Source of the DNA: DATLZM01 sp035559315
GTDB taxonomy: Bacteria > Actinomycetota > UBA4738 > HRBIN12
Direction of reading: 5' to 3'
DNA length: 47,978 nt
Assembly (NCBI GenBank): GCA_035559315.1
Contig: DATMBJ010000161.1
Span: 1-47,978, forward strand
Shown: positions 13,428 through 20,812 of the stretch, one piece after another
How positions within the stretch are numbered: the first letter of the stretch is position 1
How the letters are laid out: every line of letters starts with the position of its first letter
Translations under genes and position numbers: made by a program
The notes under the pieces: model-generated
Told to the model about the DNA's origin: nothing
What the model saw: only the letters and a program-made list of their open reading frames with translations
The model's database searches: none

Positions 13428-15695
13428 CTATCCCCAACGGCGTCCGAGGATCGCCGCGAGGAGGGCCACGGCCCCCTGCTTGTCCAGGGGCTCGTTCCCG
13501 TTCCCGCACTTGGGGGACTGGATGCAGGAGGGGCACCCGCGGGCGCAGGGGCAGGTCCGGACGGTCTCCAGGGTGGCCTCCAGCCACCGCTCGCGGGCGC
13601 GGAAGCCGCGCTCGGAGATCCCCGCGCCGCCCGGGTAGCCGTCGTAGACGAAGATCGCGCAGGTCCGGGTGTCCGGGTGAAGGGGGGTCGAGACCCCGCC
13701 CACGTCCCACCGGTCGCAGGTGGCGACGAGGGGGAGGAGCCCGATCGCCGCGTGCTCGGCGGCGTGCGCGGCGCCCGGGAGGACGGCGGGGGTGATCCCC
13801 GCGCGCTCCACCACCCGGTCGGGGATCGCCCACCACACCGCGCGGGTCTCGAGCTCCTGCGGGGGGAGCTCGAGCGGGACCGTGTCCAGGAGCTCGCCGG
13901 TCGCGACCAGCACCCGCCGGTACCCCACGACCCGGTCGGTGACCCGGACCCTGCCGTAGAACGTCGGCACGTCGCCGGTCCTCGCCTCCTCGACCGCCTC
14001 CACCACCTCGAGGTCGGTGACGTCCGCGGCCTGCGTGTAGTACTCCGGGTCGGCCCGCTCCACGACCGCCACGGCGGCCTCCAGGTCGAGCTCGCGCACC
14101 AGGTACTGCTCGCCCTGGTGCAGGTAGACCGCGCCGGGGTGCACCTGCCAGTGGGCCCGGGCCTCGTCCACGGTCCCCAGGAGCTCCCCGGTCTCCGCGA
14201 CCACGATGGCGAAGGTCCGCCCGGAGGCCGAGCGGATGTCGACCGCCCGGTGCGGCGACCCGCGCCCGCGGTGGTGGTAGCGCCCGCCCCGGCGGACCAC
14301 CTCCCCCCGTTCCTCGAGCCGGGCCAGCGCGGCGGGGGCTGCCTCCCCGAAGAACGCCGCCTCCTCCTCGGCCAACGGCTGCTCGCGGACCGCGCAGGCC
14401 AGGTGGGGCTCGAGGATGAACGGGTTCCCGGGGTCGATCACCGCGTCCTCGGGCGGGCGGTCGAAGAGGTCGCCGGGGTGGGTCACGAGGTACTGGTCGA
14501 GCGGGTCGTCCTGGGCCACGAGGATCGCGAGCGAGGCCTCCTCCCGACGCCCGGCCCGGCCGGCCTGCTGCCACATCGAGGCCCGGGTCCCCGGGTAGCC
14601 CACGAGCACCGCGGCATCGAGGGAGCCGATGTCGATCCCGAGTTCGAGGGCGGTGGTGGAGGCGACCGCCAGGAGCTCCCCCGTGGCCAGGGCCCGCTCG
14701 AGCTCGCGGCGGAGCTCGGGGAGGTAGCCGGCCCGGTAGGCCCGGACCCTCCCGCGGAGGTCGACGGGGACCTCCCGGCGCGCGAACTCGGCCAGGAGCT
14801 CCGCGGCCCGCCGGGAGCGGGCGAACGCGATCGTCCGCACCCCCCGCTCCACGAGCCGCGCGAGGAGCCACGACCCCTCCGAGAGCGCGGAGCGGCGGGC
14901 GCCGGACTCCTCGTCCACGACCGGGGGGTTCCAGAGCGCGAACAGCTTCTCGCCGCGGGGCGAGGCGTCCTCGGCCACCGCCTCGAACGGGAGGCCCACG
15001 AGCCGCTCGGCCAGCTCCGCCGGGTTCCCGATGGTGGCGGAGGCCAGCGCGAAGCGGGGCTCCCCGCCGTAGCGCGCGACCAGGCGGCGGAGGCGGCGGA
15101 GGACGAGGGCCACGTGGGAGCCGAAGACCCCCCGCGCCACGTGGGCCTCGTCCACCACCACCAGCGAGAGCCGGAGGAAGAAGTCGGCCCACCGGGCGTG
15201 GTCGGGGAGGATCCCGGCGTGGAGCATGTCGGGGTTGGTGAGGACGACGTTCGCGTTCCGCCGGATGAGGGGGCGCTCGGCCCGGGGCGTGTCGCCGTCG
15301 TAGACCCCCGCCCGGAGCTGGGGGAGCCGGAGCTCCCGGAGCTGGCGGAGCTGGTCGCGGGCCAGGGCCTTCGTGGGGAACAGGTAGAGCGCGGTCCGCT
15401 TGGGGTCGGCCAGCGCGAGGGTCGCGAAGGCCAGGTTGTAGGCGAGGGTCTTGCCCGAGGCGGTGCCCGTGGCCAGGACCACGTTGCGGCCCCCGAGGAG
15501 CGCGTCCAGGGCCCGCCGCTGGTGCGGGTAGAGGCCCTCGATCCCGAGGAGGCGGAGCCGGTCGGCCACGACGTCCGGGAGCCCGTCGAGGGGGGCGAGC
15601 CGGGGTTCCCGGGGAGGCAGCTCCCGGAGGTGGACCAGGCACGCGCGGGCCCCCTCCTCCGCGAGGAGCTCGTCGAGGAACCCGCGGACGTCCAC
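13428..15695 (-). CDS. MrfA/YprA-like superfamily 2 helicase with C-terminal four-cysteine (DUF1998) domain
   Basis: The 755-residue protein has a Q-motif-like LYPHQRRALDALL, Walker A ATGTASGKT (75-83), DEAH box (182-185), ASATI motif, and motif VI QQAGRAGRR. The C-terminal DUF1998 region has cysteines at 715, 717, 721, 724 and 730 in a CxCxxxCxxC pattern followed by SPKCGNGNE, a metal site needed in homologues. Bacillus MrfA, of the same architecture, is a 3'-5' helicase that helps remove mitomycin adducts; eukaryotic Hrq1 is related. A DNA-repair helicase role is therefore inferred. Length and motifs look complete. The GTG start is supported by TAGCAT 6 nt upstream. No nuclease partner gene lies beside it. 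Confidence 0.88.
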   Translation of the reverse strand: MDVRGFLDELLAEEGARACLVHLRELPPREPRLAPLDGLPDVVADRLRLLGIEGLYPHQRRALDALLGGRNVVLATGTASGKTLAYNLAFATLALADPKRTALYLFPTKALARDQLRQLRELRLPQLRAGVYDGDTPRAERPLIRRNANVVLTNPDMLHAGILPDHARWADFFLRLSLVVVDEAHVARGVFGSHVALVLRRLRRLVARYGGEPRFALASATIGNPAELAERLVGLPFEAVAEDASPRGEKLFALWNPPVVDEESGARRSALSEGSWLLARLVERGVRTIAFARSRRAAELLAEFARREVPVDLRGRVRAYRAGYLPELRRELERALATGELLAVASTTALELGIDIGSLDAAVLVGYPGTRASMWQQAGRAGRREEASLAILVAQDDPLDQYLVTHPGDLFDRPPEDAVIDPGNPFILEPHLACAVREQPLAEEEAAFFGEAAPAALARLEERGEVVRRGGRYHHRGRGSPHRAVDIRSASGRTFAIVVAETGELLGTVDEARAHWQVHPGAVYLHQGEQYLVRELDLEAAVAVVERADPEYYTQAADVTDLEVVEAVEEARTGDVPTFYGRVRVTDRVVGYRRVLVATGELLDTVPLELPPQELETRAVWWAIPDRVVERAGITPAVLPGAAHAAEHAAIGLLPLVATCDRWDVGGVSTPLHPDTRTCAIFVYDGYPGGAGISERGFRARERWLEATLETVRTCPCARGCPSCIQSPKCGNGNEPLDKQGAVALLAAILGRRWG

Positions 15696-15701
15696 GGCCC
15701 G

Positions 15702-15707
15702 ATGCTA
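15702..15707 (-). promoter_or_regulatory. -10 element TAGCAT for the helicase gene
   Basis: TAGCAT on the minus strand ends 6 nt before GTG 15695 and no ribosome-binding site intervenes, giving the helicase its own leaderless promoter downstream of the UspA gene. Confidence 0.45.
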
Positions 15708-15748
15708 GCCCGCGCCGCGGTGCCCCGGGCTCGGTGGATCGGGCCGGC

Positions 15749-16582
15749 TCAGCGTCCCACCAGCGTCGCCGGCGCGTGGCGGGCCAGCTTGTCGCTGACC
15801 GAGCCGATCGCGCGGCGAAGGCCCCCCAGGCCGCGCGACCCGACGACGACGAGGTCGGCGCCGATCGCGCGCGCCTCGGACAGCAACGCGCTGGCCGGCG
15901 GACCGGCCAGGAGTCCGACCTCGACGGAGAAGCCGGAGCCGCGGAGGATCGCGGCGGTTCGCTCCGCGGCGGATCGCGCCTCGGGGGCGGCGAGGGCGTC
16001 CCCGCGCTCGGCGGCCGTGGGAACCGGGATCCCCTCGGGCCGGTGGACGGAGACCACGCGGACGGTGCAGCTCGCCGGGTCAGCGAGCTCCGCGAACGTC
16101 CGCGCCGCCCCCTCCGCCGCTTCGGACCCATCGGTCGCCACGAGCACCTGGATGCCCCGGTCTCGGGCCGTCCGGTGGACGACGAGCACGGGGCAGGGCG
16201 CGTGGAGCAACACCTCGTGGGCGGTGCTCCCGAGCAGGAGGATCTCGAGCCATCGCTCCCGGCCGACGCCGACCGCGACGAGATCGGCCCGCTCGGCGGC
16301 GGCCAGGATCTCGGTCGCGGGATGGCCCTCCACGACCTCCGCCGACGCATCGTGGCCGGCGTCGCGGAGGCTCGCCGCCGCCGCCTCGGCGATGACTCGG
16401 GCCCGCTCGAGCGCCGCGGCCTCGTCGTAGCGGCCGGTCTGCTCCGCGAGGGCCAGCGCGAGGTCGAAGCTGGCGACGGTGAGCACCCGGAAGCGGACCG
16501 CGCCCCGTCGGGCGAGCGCAGCGAGGAGGCGGACGGCCGCCTCGGACGCGGGCGAGCCGTCGGACGCGACCAGGACGTTCAT
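15749..16582 (-). CDS. Tandem universal stress protein (two UspA domains)
   Basis: The 277-residue protein has two UspA-like Rossmann domains. The first starts MNVLVASDGSPASEAAVRLL and ends with APCPVLVV; the second starts IQVLVATDGSEAAEGAA and ends VVVGSRGLGGLRRAIGS then SVSDKLARHAPATLV. The second keeps the GxxGxxxxxxxxGS nucleotide loop, one residue shorter than usual. The first has a less regular version (GVGRERWLEILLLGST), so ATP binding is likelier in the second. Such proteins help cells through energy or redox stress. It is the last gene of the exchanger-TerC-Usp operon and its ATG overlaps the TerC stop by 4 bp (ATGA), so it is translationally coupled to TerC. Confidence 0.88.
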   Translation of the reverse strand: MNVLVASDGSPASEAAVRLLAALARRGAVRFRVLTVASFDLALALAEQTGRYDEAAALERARVIAEAAAASLRDAGHDASAEVVEGHPATEILAAAERADLVAVGVGRERWLEILLLGSTAHEVLLHAPCPVLVVHRTARDRGIQVLVATDGSEAAEGAARTFAELADPASCTVRVVSVHRPEGIPVPTAAERGDALAAPEARSAAERTAAILRGSGFSVEVGLLAGPPASALLSEARAIGADLVVVGSRGLGGLRRAIGSVSDKLARHAPATLVGR

Positions 16583-17556
16583 CGGTGGGAGGGATCCCCC
16601 CGGGGCGGGGTGGGCTGTGCCCGGCGGGCCGCCTCGGCGACCTGGGGCGGGGCGGTCCGGAGGAGCGAGAGCGCGACGGCGGCGCCGATCACGACCGCGA
16701 TCACGGTGAGCGAGGCCCAGATCGGCACCTCGTACACGTCGCTCACGAGCATCTTGATGCCCACGTAGACGAGGATCACGGAGAGCCCGTACTTCAGGTA
16801 GACGAAGCGCTTGATCATGCCGGCGAGCATGAAGTAGAGGGCCCGCAGGCCGAGGATCGCGAACGCGTTCGAGGAGAACACGATGAACGGGTCCCGGGTC
16901 ACGGCGAAGATGGCCGGGATGGAGTCGATGGCGAACACGATGTCCGTGGTCTCGACGAGGACGAGGACCGCCATGAGCGGGGTGGCCATGAGCCGTCCGT
17001 GCTCGCGCACCACGAATCGCTGACCTCGGTAGGCGGGCGTCATGGGCACGATCCTCCGGAACGCCCGCAGGACGGGGTTCCGCTCCGGGTGGATCTCCTC
17101 GTGGCGGTGGAGGGCCATCCGGACCCCGGTGATCACGAGGAGCCCACCGAAGACGAAGATCGCCCAGTGGAAGCGCTCCAGGAACGCCACGCCTGCCGCG
17201 ATGAAGATGGCCCGGAACACGAGGGCGCCGAGGATGCCCCAGAACAGGACCCGGTGCTGGTACTTGGCGGGGACCGCGAAGTAGGTGAAGAGCAGGGCGA
17301 ACACGAAGATGTTGTCCACCGACAGGCTCTTCTCGATCAGGTACCCCGCCAGGTACTCGCCGCCGGCGACCGGTCCCATCCACAGGAACACGACGCCGCC
17401 GAAGGCGAGTCCCAGGGCGATCCAGAAGCCGCTGAACAGGGTGGCCTCTCGGAACGAAACCTCGTGGGCCTCGCGGTGGAAGACGAACAGGTCGAGGGCG
17501 AGCAGGATCAAGATGAGCGCGACGAAGGCCACCCAGACCCAGGCGTCGACCGCCAC
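16579..17556 (-). CDS. TerC/Alx family membrane protein
   Basis: The 325-residue protein has about nine membrane helices. Family motifs are clear: LALDLFVFHREAHEVSFREA near the start, SLSVDNIFVFALLF and VETTDIVFAIDSIPA, whose acidic residues lie inside the membrane. TerC/Alx proteins are implicated in Mn2+ export, metal loading of secreted proteins and tellurite resistance. The tail after about residue 295 is basic and Pro-rich. It lies in an operon between a cation exchanger (3 nt upstream) and a tandem UspA (4-bp overlap), which suggests a joint role in divalent cation and envelope stress. The start is a GTG set by close packing with the upstream stop. Confidence 0.9.
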   Translation of the reverse strand: MAVDAWVWVAFVALILILLALDLFVFHREAHEVSFREATLFSGFWIALGLAFGGVVFLWMGPVAGGEYLAGYLIEKSLSVDNIFVFALLFTYFAVPAKYQHRVLFWGILGALVFRAIFIAAGVAFLERFHWAIFVFGGLLVITGVRMALHRHEEIHPERNPVLRAFRRIVPMTPAYRGQRFVVREHGRLMATPLMAVLVLVETTDIVFAIDSIPAIFAVTRDPFIVFSSNAFAILGLRALYFMLAGMIKRFVYLKYGLSVILVYVGIKMLVSDVYEVPIWASLTVIAVVIGAAVALSLLRTAPPQVAEAARRAQPTPPRGDPSHR

Positions 17557-17559
17557 CGC

Positions 17560-18903
17560 TCACCGACCCCCTGGGGGCTCGGCGGGGCTCCGTCGGCCCT
17601 CGTCCGACCCCGCCGGGGCGAAGGCGAGCCCCGCGCGGAGGAGGTTGGAGAGGCGTCCCCGGTCCCGGACCAGGACCGCCGCCCCGAGAGCCAGGTACGC
17701 GGCGGAGACGGCCAGCCGTTCGAGTCCGTGGAGCCGCTCCGGGAGCACGGCGCCGAGGAGGAACTGGGCCCAGAAGAGCCCGAACAGGGCCGCCGCCTCG
17801 AGCTCCGAGATGGAGAGGTTGGCCAGCACCGCGACGGCCAGGAACGACTGCGCTCCGGTGAGCAGGATCTCCTCGCGCTGGACGACGTCGATGGGGAGCC
17901 CGTGGGTGCTCCCCGAAGCCAAGGCGAACACGATCGGGAGCGTCCCGACGAGCAGCGTCCACTGGTTCACCTTGGACGAGACGAGGGTCCCGAGCCCCGA
18001 GTCGGTGTTCAGCCGCCAGGCGAAGAGGGTGGCCACGAGCAGCTCCGGCGCCTCCGAGGCGAGCGGGGCGAGCCACTGCACGAGCAGGAACTCACTGATC
18101 CCGAGCGCCTCGCCGGTGCCCACCAGGGCCTCGGCGAACCGCTCCGCGACGAGGACGATCACGAGGCCCGAGAGGACGAACAGGCCGGCCACGGATGCCC
18201 GGCGCCCGGCGGTGGTGAACGTGCCGAGGTACCGGGCCGGGCCGACCAGGTGGGGCTCCTCCGCCGGCGCCCTCGCCACGCGGTAGGTGTACGCGGCGAA
18301 GATGCCCACGAGGACCGCGGCGTCGACGAGCGTGACCGACCGCTTCAGCGGGAGCAGGAGCGAGTAGGCCGTGGCCAGGGCGAGGTAGGAGAGCTCGACC
18401 GCGTGCGGGCGGGAGAGGGCGATCCCCGAGGTCGGGCGAGCCGCCCGGCGCGAGCGGTACCAGGCGATGAAGACCACGAGCGACCACCCGACGCCGATCA
18501 GGAGCCGGTTGGCCCCGGTCATGTTGGCGAGCGCGAGCGAGCAGTTCGACTCCCGGGCCACCCCGGCCGCCTTGCACGCTTCCCCGTACAGCTGGAAGTC
18601 GTTCCCGCCCTTCCGGGCGAACACGAAGTCGACGGCGTACTCCGGGAGCACGGCGATGAGGGCCAGGAGGGCGATGGCCAGGCCCGCCGAGATGTCGAGC
18701 TGGGCCACCTCCGCCGCCCACGAGAGGAGGAAGGCGGCGCCCACGATGGCGAGGCCGAACAGGAGGGCGGCGAGGGGGTCCGAGACGTGCGCCCGGCTGA
18801 GCCGGAGCACGACCCCCGGCACGGCGGCCGCCAGGGCGAGGGCGATCGCCGCCCGCGCCCTGGCCGGATGGGCGTCGAGCAGCTCCTCGCGGAGCTCGGT
18901 CAA
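17560..18903 (-). CDS. CaCA-type sodium/calcium (cation/H+) exchanger-like protein
   Basis: The 447-residue protein has about eleven membrane helices in two inverted halves. The alpha repeats carry acidic residues in ALIAVLPEYAVDF and PLASEAPELLVATLF, and each is followed by an Asn/Gly-rich helix (ANMTGANRLLIG and SSKVNQWTLLVG). The family swaps Na+ or H+ for Ca2+ or other cations. The first repeat lacks the usual GTSxPEL wording, so the ion is uncertain. A loop of about 25 residues with two cysteines (EACKAAGVARESNCS) lies in the first half. The start is TTG at 18903, supported by GGAGGAGGAG upstream and a -10 element at 18943-18938. First gene of the operon with TerC and UspA. Confidence 0.82.
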   Translation of the reverse strand: MTELREELLDAHPARARAAIALALAAAVPGVVLRLSRAHVSDPLAALLFGLAIVGAAFLLSWAAEVAQLDISAGLAIALLALIAVLPEYAVDFVFARKGGNDFQLYGEACKAAGVARESNCSLALANMTGANRLLIGVGWSLVVFIAWYRSRRAARPTSGIALSRPHAVELSYLALATAYSLLLPLKRSVTLVDAAVLVGIFAAYTYRVARAPAEEPHLVGPARYLGTFTTAGRRASVAGLFVLSGLVIVLVAERFAEALVGTGEALGISEFLLVQWLAPLASEAPELLVATLFAWRLNTDSGLGTLVSSKVNQWTLLVGTLPIVFALASGSTHGLPIDVVQREEILLTGAQSFLAVAVLANLSISELEAAALFGLFWAQFLLGAVLPERLHGLERLAVSAAYLALGAAVLVRDRGRLSNLLRAGLAFAPAGSDEGRRSPAEPPGGR

Positions 18904-18937
18904 CGGGCGGCCCTCTCCTCCTCCACGCCTCGGCGCA

Positions 18938-18943
18938 ACGCTA
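18938..18943 (-). promoter_or_regulatory. -10 element TAGCGT for the exchanger-TerC-Usp operon
   Basis: TAGCGT on the minus strand would start a leader of about 28 nt that contains the GGAGGAGGAG ribosome-binding site of the TTG-initiated exchanger gene. Confidence 0.35.
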
Positions 18944-18963
18944 CCAGAGCCGGCCGCCCCGCC

Positions 18964-19923
18964 CTACCCGAGCTCCGGGGAGGGGGGCACGTTGGCCTTC
19001 GAGACGAACCCGTCGTCGGCCATGTCCCGGTAGATCGCGACCGCCGCGCTCGAGAGGAACACGACGCTCTGCCCGCCCTCCATCCCCGTGGAGCCCGGGA
19101 CCACCATGTTCTCCACCCGCTTGGGGTTGATGCGGGAGGCGGTGAACGCGAGGTCCAGGACCTCCCCGATCCCGAGGTCGGTCTGGACGTGGCGGAGGCC
19201 GGCCGCCACCCAGGTCAGGAGCCGGCTGGGGTCCTTCGAGAACTCCTTCCGGAACTGGGCGAGGGCGGCGAGGATGAGCCGTCCCTGGTTCTCGGAGCGT
19301 CCGAAGTCCCCCGAGGCCAGGCTGTGGCGATCCCGGGCGAAGGCCAACGCGTCGGCGCCGTCGAGCCGCTGGACGCCGGGCTCGAAGTTCGTCCGTGCGT
19401 AGGGGTCGGACATCGGGAACGGGACGTCCACCACGAGCCCGCCGACGTCGTTCACCATCGCCTGGAAGCCCTCGAACGACGTGAGGGCCCAGTAGTCGAC
19501 CGTGATCCCGGTGAGCGCCTCCACCGTGGCGACGACGGCGTCCGGCCCCCCGTAGACCATCGAGGCGTTGATCTTGTCCGTGCCGTACCCGGGGATCTCG
19601 ACCCAGGAGTCGCGGGGGAAGCCGAGGACCGACGCCCGGCCCTTCGCGGGGTCGATCCCGACCAGGTGGATCGAGTCCGCCCGTTCCCGGTCCACGGCCT
19701 GGCCGGGCCGGGCGTCGCTCCCGATGAACACGACGAAGATCGGCTCGCTCCCGTCGAGGACCGGCGTGAACTCGGCGTGGGCCCGCCCGACCTGGAGGAA
19801 CGCAGGGGCCGCGGCCGCGCGCGGCCCCGAGGGAGCCGCGCCCAGCGAGGCCCCGGCCACCCAGGCCAGGAGCCCGGCGAGCCCGAGGGCCACGGCCCGC
19901 TTCCCCACCGCGGCGGGCCTCAC
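18964..19923 (-). CDS. LCP family cell-wall ligase (LytR-CpsA-Psr)
   Basis: The 319-residue protein has an N-terminal hydrophobic anchor or signal (VALGLAGLLAWVAGASLGAA). The LCP domain then contains FVVFIGSDARPGQAVD, RADSIHLVGIDPAKGRASVL and GFPRDSWVEIPGYGTDKINA in adjoining pieces. Conserved DSxHLV and the Arg-Asp pair are the catalytic and pyrophosphate-binding core. It ends near residue 319 without the C-terminal LytR_C domain. It attaches secondary wall polymers outside the membrane. The GTG start overlaps the stop of the upstream gene (GTGA). That upstream gene encodes a membrane protein matching the N-terminal half of the other LCP protein at 3949-5385, so the two products should work as a complex. 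Confidence 0.88.
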   Translation of the reverse strand: MRPAAVGKRAVALGLAGLLAWVAGASLGAAPSGPRAAAAPAFLQVGRAHAEFTPVLDGSEPIFVVFIGSDARPGQAVDRERADSIHLVGIDPAKGRASVLGFPRDSWVEIPGYGTDKINASMVYGGPDAVVATVEALTGITVDYWALTSFEGFQAMVNDVGGLVVDVPFPMSDPYARTNFEPGVQRLDGADALAFARDRHSLASGDFGRSENQGRLILAALAQFRKEFSKDPSRLLTWVAAGLRHVQTDLGIGEVLDLAFTASRINPKRVENMVVPGSTGMEGGQSVVFLSSAAVAIYRDMADDGFVSKANVPPSPELG

Positions 19924-20609
19924 GTCGCGGCCTCCGACGGCGATGCGCTCGGCCCGGCCACCGGCCGCTCGCGGTCGGCCCGTTCGACGTCGTAGGAGGA
20001 GATCCGCCACGCGCCGCCGTCCTTCCGCAGGAAGAACTGGCCGGTCGAGACCAGGGCCGTGGCCGCCCCGTCCTCCCCCCGCGCCTCGGCGGTGAACCGG
20101 ACGATCGCGACGACCAGGACCGGATGCCCGCGATCGTCGAGCAGGACCTTGGCCGCGAGCCGGCCCTGGACCGGGAGGACCTCCCCGAGCGCGGGCCCCG
20201 ACGACCCTGCCGTGAGCACCTCGACGTCCTCCTCGGCCGCGGCCCGGGCCCCCTCCTCGAAGAGCTCCCAGGCCTCCGCGTACGAGGCCTCCCGCCGGTT
20301 CACGGGGTCGAGGAACGCCGCGACGTAGAGGTCGGTGAGGACCCGGCCCGCGGCCCGGGCGGCCGCCTCGGCCTGGGACCGGAACGCGGTGGCCTTGGCG
20401 TCGGTCGTGGGCACGGCCACGGCCCGGCGCAGCTCGAACTCGAACCGCGGGATCTGGTCGGAGGGGCCCTCGCCTCCGCCGGGGAGAGAGGCCCGGCCCC
20501 CGAGGGCCAGGAAGCCCGCGACCGCCACCGCCAGGGTGACGGCGGCGCCCACCGCTACCCCGACGGTGGGGAAGCGCCTCCCGTTCGCGCGATGCCTCCC
20601 GGTGGCCAA
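19920..20609 (-). CDS. Membrane-anchored SnoaL-like protein, partner of the LCP ligase
   Basis: The 229-residue protein has one membrane helix (about 20-45) and an extracytoplasmic domain. LTDLYVAAFLDPVNRREASY and WELFEEGARAAAEEDVEVLT are followed by strands ending FFLRKDGGAWRISSYDVERA, a SnoaL/NTF2-like (Mce-associated-like) fold. Similar segments (VLAGLYELGFVDPEAW and WRIVAYDVRG) occur in the same order in the fused LCP protein at 3949-5385, so homology is clear. It probably forms a scaffold or substrate-binding partner; no catalytic residues are identifiable. Start is uncertain: a GTG at 20657 gives 16 more residues. TACCCT at 20625-20620 inside that extension argues for the TTG at 20609. 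It overlaps the LCP gene by 4 bp. Confidence 0.7.
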   Translation of the reverse strand: MATGRHRANGRRFPTVGVAVGAAVTLAVAVAGFLALGGRASLPGGGEGPSDQIPRFEFELRRAVAVPTTDAKATAFRSQAEAAARAAGRVLTDLYVAAFLDPVNRREASYAEAWELFEEGARAAAEEDVEVLTAGSSGPALGEVLPVQGRLAAKVLLDDRGHPVLVVAIVRFTAEARGEDGAATALVSTGQFFLRKDGGAWRISSYDVERADRERPVAGPSASPSEAAT

Positions 20610-20619
20610 AACGCCGCAG

Positions 20620-20625
20620 AGGGTA
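20620..20625 (-). promoter_or_regulatory. -10 element TACCCT for the SnoaL-like/LCP operon
   Basis: TACCCT on the minus strand ends 10 nt before the TTG at 20609, giving a transcript with at most a few untranslated bases. It lies within the longer frame opened by GTG 20657, which is why the shorter start was chosen. Confidence 0.3.
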
Positions 20626-20670
20626 GCGGGCCGCGCGGCCGGCTCCAACGTTGCCACCGGCCGGGGGGCC

Positions 20671-20730
20671 GGGCAAGCACCCTTGCTCCGAGGGAGCGAT
20701 GCCCAACCCCCACCGGTTCGGCGTTCGCCG
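20671..20730. other. Cluster of short inverted repeats upstream of nhaA
   Basis: Three small hairpins lie together: GCAAG/CTTGC (20673-20686, 4-nt loop), GCTCC/GGAGC (20685-20697, 3-nt loop) and CGGC-GTTC-GCCG (20719-20730). The first two share bases and could only form alternately. All lie upstream of the predicted nhaA transcript start and outside the predicted start of the divergent operon. They are better read as DNA sites than as an RNA leader. Confidence 0.3.
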
Positions 20731-20752
20731 GGACCGGGCTGGGGCGGGGGGG

Positions 20753-20758
20753 TAGGAT
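20753..20758 (+). promoter_or_regulatory. -10 element TAGGAT for nhaA
   Basis: TAGGAT predicts transcription from about 20765. This leaves a leader of about 48 nt with GGAGGT (20800-20805) 7 nt before GTG 20813. Confidence 0.4.
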
Positions 20759-20812
20759 ACGGGCGTTCCGTGGGGCGTGCCGGGAAGCCTGGTCGGCGTG
20801 GAGGTGGACGAC

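Noticed and set aside
11136..16430. Very long open frames opposite or shifted against real genes, for example one of about 1764 codons at 11136-16430 on the plus strand
   Set aside because: They overlap well-recognised genes and have Arg/Gly/Pro/Ala-rich translations without domain motifs. Such frames stay open because stop codons are rare in very GC-rich DNA.
20671..20812. Na+ or Li+ riboswitch (nhaA motif) upstream of nhaA
   Set aside because: The paired elements lie before the predicted transcript start and do not match the conserved cores I know, so only a generic hairpin cluster is reported.
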